Source of the DNA: Xenorhabdus bovienii SS-2004
GTDB taxonomy: Bacteria; Pseudomonadota; Gammaproteobacteria; Enterobacterales; Enterobacteriaceae
DNA: 64,000 nt
NCBI RefSeq assembly: GCF_000027225.1
Contig: NC_013892.1
Coordinates: 3,844,001-3,908,000 of the forward strand
Reading direction: 5' to 3'
The position numbers and the translations under genes are program-made. The notes below the pieces were generated by a model. It was not told the origin of the DNA, made no database searches, and saw nothing but the letters and a program-made list of their open reading frames with translations. This document shows, in pieces, positions 58,496 through 64,000 of the stretch (its first letter is position 1; each line of letters begins with the position of its first letter).

Positions 58496-61400
58496 CTACT
58501 CTTTATCGCTGCTGCTACCGAAACCTGCATTCAACAATTCAGCAAGGTTTGCAGTCGCTTCATCAACACTGACTGGTGGCGCTTCAACCACTTCGTTTGC
58601 GTGACGACGGCGGATGCGCTCCTGATGGTACGCATAACCTGTACCCGCAGGGATCAGACGACCAACAATGACGTTCTCTTTCAGGCCACGCAATTCATCA
58701 CGTTTACCTGCAACAGCTGCTTCAGTCAGTACGCGCGTTGTTTCCTGGAACGACGCCGCAGAGATGAAGGATTCTGTTGCCAGTGATGCCTTGGTGATAC
58801 CCAACAGGTCACGATGGAAGGTAGCCGCTAATTTGCCATCCAGTTCCAGCTTACGGTTCGCGACTTTAACACGCGCGTATTCAACCTGCTCGCCTTCGAG
58901 GAACTCAGAACTACCCGCATTCGCGATAGTCACTTTACGCAGCATCTGACGAACGATAACTTCGATGTGTTTATCGTTAATCTTAACGCCTTGCAGACGG
59001 TAAACTTCCTGTACTTCGTTGGTGATGTAGCGGGCAACCGCGTGAACGCCACGCAGACGCAGAATATCGTGTGGAGATTCTGGGCCATCGGAGATCACGT
59101 CACCACGTTCAGCAACTTCACCTTCGAATACGTTGAGCTGACGCCATTTAGGGATCATCTCTTCGTAAGCATCACTACCATCCAATGGGCTGATTACCAG
59201 ACGACGTTTACCTTTGGTTTCTTTACCGAAGGAAACAATACCGCTGATTTCTGCCAGGATCGCAGGCTCTTTCGGACGACGTGCTTCGAACAGATCCGCA
59301 ACGCGTGGCAGACCACCGGTGATATCTTTAGTACCGCCAGATTCCTGAGGAATACGCGCCAGCGTATCACCCGCAGAGATAGACATGCCATCTTCCAGCT
59401 GAACAATCGCTTTACCCGGCAGGAAGTACTGAGCAGGCATATCAGTACCTGAGATCAGAACATCTTTACCCTGAGCGTCAACGATTTTCAGTGCCGGACG
59501 CAGGTCTTTACCGCTACCTGTACGTTCTGCACTGTCCAGAACCACCAGTGATGACAGACCGGTCAATTCGTCCGTCTGACGAGTAATGGTCTGGCCATCA
59601 ACCATGTCATAGAACTGGATGATACCGGACACTTCACTCACGACTGGCATGATGTGTGGATCCCAGTTCGCAACGGTTTCGCCGCCAGTCACTGTCTCGC
59701 CATCACCTTTCGACAATACCGAGCCGTAAGGGACTTTGTAGCTTTCTTTGGTACGGCCGAAATCATCAATCAGACGCAGTTCTGTATTACGAGAAGTAAT
59801 AACCAGTTTGCCTGCTGAGTTAGTGACGTATTTCGCGTTGAACAGCTTCAGATGACCTTTGTTACGTACCTGAATGCTGGATTCTGCTGCCGCACGAGAT
59901 GCCGCACCACCGATGTGGAACGTACGCATCGTCAACTGTGTACCTGGTTCACCGATTGACTGTGCCGCGATAACACCAACTGCTTCACCTTTGTTGATGA
60001 TATGACCACGGGCAAGGTCACGGCCGTAACAGTTTGCACAGACGCCGAAGTCTGTCTCACAGCTTACTACGGAGCGTACTTTCACGCTGTCAACGGAGCT
60101 TTCTTCTAACAGATCACACCATTTTTCATTCAGTAGAGTGTTACGTGGAACCAAAATATCCGCTGTACCTGGTTTTAGGACGTCTTCAGCCGTCACACGA
60201 CCCAGTACACGCTCACGCAGTGGTTCTTTAACATCACCACCTTCGATAACCGGAGTCATCAAGATACCGTTGTGAGTACCACAGTCATCTTCAGTCACGA
60301 CCAAGTCTTGAGCAACGTCAACCAGACGACGAGTCAGGTAACCGGAGTTCGCCGTTTTCAATGCGGTATCCGCCAAACCTTTACGAGCACCATGGGTTGA
60401 GATGAAGTACTGGAGTACGTTCAAACCTTCACGGAAGTTCGCGGTGATTGGGGTTTCGATGATGGAACCATCTGGTGTTGCCATCAGGCCACGCATACCC
60501 GCCAGCTGACGGATCTGAGCGGCAGAACCACGAGCACCGGAGTCAGCCATCATAAAGATGCTATTGAAAGAAACTTGCTGTTCTTCTTCGCCATCACGGT
60601 TAATAACAGCTTCAGTAGACAGGTTTTCCATCATCGCCTTGGCAACACGTTCGTTTGCCGCAGCCCAGATATCGATAACTTTGTTATAGCGTTCGCCCGC
60701 AGTTACCAGACCTGACTGGAACTGTTCCTGAATTTCGGCCACTTCCGCTTCCGCTTCTGCAATGATGCCTTCTTTCTTCTCAGGAATAACCATGTCATCA
60801 ATACCTACGGATACCCCTGAACGGGCAGCGTAAGCAAAACCGGTATACATGGTCTGGTCAGCTAAGATAACGGTTGGTTTCAGGCCCAGAATGCGGTAAC
60901 AGGTGTTCAGCATCTTGGAGATAGCTTTTTTGCCCAACGCCTGGTTAATCAGCGAGTAAGGCAGACCACGCGGTACAATCATCCACAGGATGGCACGACC
61001 GACGGTGGTATCCACCAGACCCGTATTGGTGGTGACATTGCCTTCACCATCTCTCACTTCTTCAGTGATACGAACTTTGACACGGGCGTGCAGAGAAGCC
61101 AGACCGGCGCGATAAACGCGTTCAGCTTCTTTAGGACCGGTCAAAACCATGCCTTCGCCTTTGGCGTTAACACAGTCACGAGTCATGTAGTACAGACCCA
61201 ATACAACGTCCTGAGAGGGAACGATGATTGGCTCACCGCTCGCTGGAGACAGGATGTTGTTGGTAGACATCATCAGCGCACGCGCTTCTAACTGGGCTTC
61301 CAGTGTCAGCGGTACGTGAACAGCCATCTGGTCACCATCGAAGTCGGCGTTATAGGCCGCACACACCAGTGGGTGCAACTGGATTGCCTTACCTTCGATC

Positions 61401-62722
61401 AGAACTGGCTCGAATGCCTGGATACCCAAACGGTGAAGGGTCGGTGCACGGTTCAGCAGAACTGGGTGCTCACGGATCACTTCATCAAGGATATCCCATA
61501 CGACCGCTTCTTCACGCTCAACCATTTTCTTGGCGGCTTTGATAGTCGTCGCCAGACCACGCAGTTCCAGCTTGCCGTAGATGAATGGCTTGAACAGCTC
61601 CAATGCCATCTTCTTAGGAAGACCACACTGATGCAGACGCAGGTATGGCCCTACGGTAATTACAGAACGGCCTGAGTAGTCAACACGTTTACCCAGCAGG
61701 TTCTGACGGAAACGACCTTGTTTACCCTTGATCATGTCTGCCAAGGATTTCAGAGGACGCTTGTTAGAGCCGGTGATCGCACGACCGCGACGGCCGTTAT
61801 CCAGCAGCGCATCAACCGCTTCCTGCAACATACGTTTTTCGTTACGCACGATGATGTCTGGCGCAGCCAGATCCAGCAGGCGTTTCAGACGGTTATTACG
61901 GTTAATAACGCGACGATACAAATCGTTCAAGTCTGAAGTTGCAAAACGGCCGCCATCCAGTGGAACCAATGGACGCAAATCCGGTGGCAAAACTGGCAGA
62001 ACGGTCAGAACCATCCACTCTGGCTTGTTGCCAGACTGAATGAATGCTTCCAACAGTTTAATACGCTTGGTCAGCTTCTTGCGTTTAGTTTCAGAGTTAG
62101 TTTCGTTCAACTCTTCACGCAAGGTTTCACATTCGTTTTCCAGATCAAGGTTTTTCAGCAAAGCCTGGATCGCTTCTGCGCCCATTTTTGCATCAAATTC
62201 ATCACCGAACTCTTCCAATGCATCCAGATACTGTTCTTCTGTCAGGATCTGTGCACGCTCAAGGCTGGTCATGCCGCCTTCAACAACCACATAGGATTCG
62301 AAGTACAGTACGCGTTCAATATCGCGCAGTGGCATATCCAGCAGCAAACCGATGCGGGATGGCAAAGATTTCAGGAACCAGATATGAGCGGTTGGAGATG
62401 CCAGCTCGATATGACCCATACGGTCACGACGAACTTTAGTCTGGGTCACTTCGACGCCACACTTCTCACAAATCACACCACGGTGTTTCAAACGCTTGTA
62501 TTTACCACACAAGCATTCGTAATCTTTTACTGGCCCGAAGATACGTGCGCAGAAAAGACCGTCACGTTCAGGCTTGAACGTACGGTAGTTAATGGTTTCC
62601 GGCTTTTTTACTTCCCCGAATGACCACGAACGGATCATATCTGGAGAGGCCAGAGCAATTTTGATCGCATCAAACTCTTCGGTCTTAGTTTGCGCTTTCA
62701 GAAACTTCAATAAGTCTTTCAC
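58496..62722 (-). CDS. rpoC: RNA polymerase beta' subunit
   Basis: RpoC is the beta' subunit of RNA polymerase. The GTG at 62722 aligns with the E. coli start (also GTG) and gives 1,408 aa (E. coli 1,407); CAGGAG lies before it. A longer frame to 62797 lacks homology. The catalytic Mg motif NADFDGDQM is present near residue 460. The first zinc site is CLC (about residue 70) with CEKC, and the second lies near [11 protein letters not shown]. It follows rpoB by 130 bp and is ended by a strong terminator. Confidence 0.98.
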   Translation of the reverse strand: MKDLLKFLKAQTKTEEFDAIKIALASPDMIRSWSFGEVKKPETINYRTFKPERDGLFCARIFGPVKDYECLCGKYKRLKHRGVICEKCGVEVTQTKVRRDRMGHIELASPTAHIWFLKSLPSRIGLLLDMPLRDIERVLYFESYVVVEGGMTSLERAQILTEEQYLDALEEFGDEFDAKMGAEAIQALLKNLDLENECETLREELNETNSETKRKKLTKRIKLLEAFIQSGNKPEWMVLTVLPVLPPDLRPLVPLDGGRFATSDLNDLYRRVINRNNRLKRLLDLAAPDIIVRNEKRMLQEAVDALLDNGRRGRAITGSNKRPLKSLADMIKGKQGRFRQNLLGKRVDYSGRSVITVGPYLRLHQCGLPKKMALELFKPFIYGKLELRGLATTIKAAKKMVEREEAVVWDILDEVIREHPVLLNRAPTLHRLGIQAFEPVLIEGKAIQLHPLVCAAYNADFDGDQMAVHVPLTLEAQLEARALMMSTNNILSPASGEPIIVPSQDVVLGLYYMTRDCVNAKGEGMVLTGPKEAERVYRAGLASLHARVKVRITEEVRDGEGNVTTNTGLVDTTVGRAILWMIVPRGLPYSLINQALGKKAISKMLNTCYRILGLKPTVILADQTMYTGFAYAARSGVSVGIDDMVIPEKKEGIIAEAEAEVAEIQEQFQSGLVTAGERYNKVIDIWAAANERVAKAMMENLSTEAVINRDGEEEQQVSFNSIFMMADSGARGSAAQIRQLAGMRGLMATPDGSIIETPITANFREGLNVLQYFISTHGARKGLADTALKTANSGYLTRRLVDVAQDLVVTEDDCGTHNGILMTPVIEGGDVKEPLRERVLGRVTAEDVLKPGTADILVPRNTLLNEKWCDLLEESSVDSVKVRSVVSCETDFGVCANCYGRDLARGHIINKGEAVGVIAAQSIGEPGTQLTMRTFHIGGAASRAAAESSIQVRNKGHLKLFNAKYVTNSAGKLVITSRNTELRLIDDFGRTKESYKVPYGSVLSKGDGETVTGGETVANWDPHIMPVVSEVSGIIQFYDMVDGQTITRQTDELTGLSSLVVLDSAERTGSGKDLRPALKIVDAQGKDVLISGTDMPAQYFLPGKAIVQLEDGMSISAGDTLARIPQESGGTKDITGGLPRVADLFEARRPKEPAILAEISGIVSFGKETKGKRRLVISPLDGSDAYEEMIPKWRQLNVFEGEVAERGDVISDGPESPHDILRLRGVHAVARYITNEVQEVYRLQGVKINDKHIEVIVRQMLRKVTIANAGSSEFLEGEQVEYARVKVANRKLELDGKLAATFHRDLLGITKASLATESFISAASFQETTRVLTEAAVAGKRDELRGLKENVIVGRLIPAGTGYAYHQERIRRRHANEVVEAPPVSVDEATANLAELLNAGFGSSSDKE

Positions 62723-62852
62723 GAAATGGCTCCTGTCGGAGTTAGACCTGTTAGGTGAGTGGCCCATGCCACTCCCCCCTATGACCAGTGTAACCACTGG
62801 CTGGTAAACTGCCCGGCATATTCATACCGGACAGTACCAGCGGGAAAACGAT

Positions 62853-64000
62853 TTATTCGTCTTCCAGCTCGATGTTGATACCCAACGAACGGATCTCTTT
62901 CAGCAATACGTTGAAAGATTCCGGCATGCCTGGCTCCATCTGGTGGTTACCATCCACGATGTTTTTATACATCTTGGTACGACCGTTAACATCATCGGAC
63001 TTGACGGTGAGCATTTCTTGCAGGGTGTACGCAGCACCGTATGCTTCCAATGCCCACACTTCCATCTCACCGAAGCGCTGACCACCGAACTGTGCTTTAC
63101 CACCCAGCGGCTGCTGAGTAACCAAGCTGTAAGAACCGGTAGAACGGGCATGCATCTTGTCATCAACCAAGTGGTTCAGTTTCAGCATGTACATGTAACC
63201 GACAGTAACCTGACGCTCAAACTGCTCACCAGTGCGGCCGTCAAACAGCGTGATCTGACCGGAAGTCGGCAAGCCAGCCAGTTGCAACAGCTCTTTGATT
63301 TCAGTCTCTTTCGCACCGTCGAAGACCGGTGTTGCGATTGGCATACCTTTTTTCAGGTTTTCAGCCAGACGCAAAACTTCTTCATCAGTGAAAGTATTCA
63401 GGTCAACTTTCTGACGGGTATCGTCACCAAGGTCATAGGCTTTCTGGATGAATTCACGCAGTTTGGCAACTTCCTGCTGTTGTTTTAGCATGGCATTGAT
63501 CTTGTCACCAATGCCTTTGGCCGCCATACCCAAGTGAGTTTCCAGAATCTGACCGATGTTCATACGTGATGGTACACCCAGCGGGTTTAATACGATGTCT
63601 ACAGGTGTTCCGTTTTCATCGTAAGGCATATCTTCGATCGGGTTGATCTTAGAGATAACACCCTTGTTACCATGACGACCAGCCATCTTATCACCAGGCT
63701 GGATCTGGCGTTTAACAGCCAGATATACTTTAACGATTTTCAGCACACCCGGTGCCAGATCATCGCCCTGAGTGATCTTACGGCGTTTAGCATCCAGTTT
63801 TTTCTCGAACTCAGTTTTCAGTTCGTCATACTGTTCTGCCAGCTGTTCCAACTGATTCTGTTTTTCTTCATCAGCCAGACCCAGCTCTAACCAGCGCTCG
63901 CGCGGCAGTTTACTTAATTTTTCTGCTTCAACTCCACCGGCAACCAGTACGGAGTGAATACGCGCAAACAGACCCGCTTCGAAGATACGCAGTTCTTCTG
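62853..64000 (-). CDS. rpoB: RNA polymerase beta subunit, 3' part
   Basis: About 382 C-terminal residues of the beta subunit are visible and the frame stays open to the window edge. They match the end of E. coli RpoB (1,342 aa), including [22 protein letters not shown], the [18 protein letters not shown] stretch and the C-terminal [21 protein letters not shown]. It precedes rpoC in the same operon. Confidence 0.98.
   Translation of the reverse strand, partial: EELRIFEAGLFARIHSVLVAGGVEAEKLSKLPRERWLELGLADEEKQNQLEQLAEQYDELKTEFEKKLDAKRRKITQGDDLAPGVLKIVKVYLAVKRQIQPGDKMAGRHGNKGVISKINPIEDMPYDENGTPVDIVLNPLGVPSRMNIGQILETHLGMAAKGIGDKINAMLKQQQEVAKLREFIQKAYDLGDDTRQKVDLNTFTDEEVLRLAENLKKGMPIATPVFDGAKETEIKELLQLAGLPTSGQITLFDGRTGEQFERQVTVGYMYMLKLNHLVDDKMHARSTGSYSLVTQQPLGGKAQFGGQRFGEMEVWALEAYGAAYTLQEMLTVKSDDVNGRTKMYKNIVDGNHQMEPGMPESFNVLLKEIRSLGINIELEDE

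Noticed and set aside
62723..62797. 25-codon N-terminal extension of rpoC
   Set aside because: The GTG at 62722 matches the E. coli start and has CAGGAG upstream; the extension lies in the rpoB-rpoC gap.

Overview
The window is a 64 kb chromosomal segment of a gammaproteobacterium of the Morganellaceae, most likely Xenorhabdus. Protein sequences track Escherichia coli closely throughout. Gene order follows the E. coli 90-92 minute region (rpoBC, thiCEFSGH, nudC-hemE-nfi-yjaG-hupA-yjaH, purHD, an rrn operon, metA, aceBAK, iclR, lysC/pgi, ubiCA, plsB). The 16S gene carries TTCG in the variable hairpin near E. coli position 208, which I recall separating Xenorhabdus from Photorhabdus. Genus is an inference. 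I see no insertion sequence, prophage or CRISPR array.

Layout. 1-7 kb: 3' part of plsB, ubiCA, pgi, and lysC without the lysine riboswitch known from enteric lysC genes. 7-16 kb: iclR, eda, an unusual three-repeat lectin-like gene, the glyoxylate-bypass operon aceBAK, and metA. Candidate IclR operators lie in front of both iclR and aceB. 16-21.7 kb: a complete rRNA operon on the minus strand (16S, tRNA-Ile, tRNA-Ala, 23S, 5S) with P1/P2 promoters, boxA and terminator. It is divergent from purHD, which has a perfect PurR box. 21.7-30 kb: purHD, yjaH, hupA, yjaG, nfi, hemE, nudC and a HAD phosphatase standing where E. coli has rsd. 30-36.5 kb: TPP riboswitch and thiCEFSGH.

Between thiH and rpoC, where E. 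coli has almost nothing, lies about 22 kb of other genes. First comes a five-gene accessory operon (class-III aminotransferase, zinc dehydrogenase, HAD sugar-phosphatase, MFS carrier, DUF1349 protein) behind a good CRP-type promoter. Then comes a maltose locus combining malT, malPQ, malEFG and malK-lamB-malM, which E. coli keeps at two places. A secreted SH3/polysaccharide-deacetylase gene follows, and the window ends in rpoC and the 3' part of rpoB.

How the parts work together. The maltose genes form one self-contained regulon: LamB and MalM at the envelope, MalEFGK2 for uptake, MalP and MalQ for breakdown, MalT as activator, with MalT-box and CRP-site candidates in the divergent promoter regions. 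The thi operon makes the thiamine pyrimidine and thiazole and joins them, under TPP control. The aceBAK genes with iclR provide growth on acetate. The accessory operon is the best candidate for an undescribed pathway. Its enzyme set (oxidise a carbinol, transaminate, dephosphorylate, transport) has the logic of amino-sugar or amino-polyol metabolism, and its CRP site points to carbon-source control.
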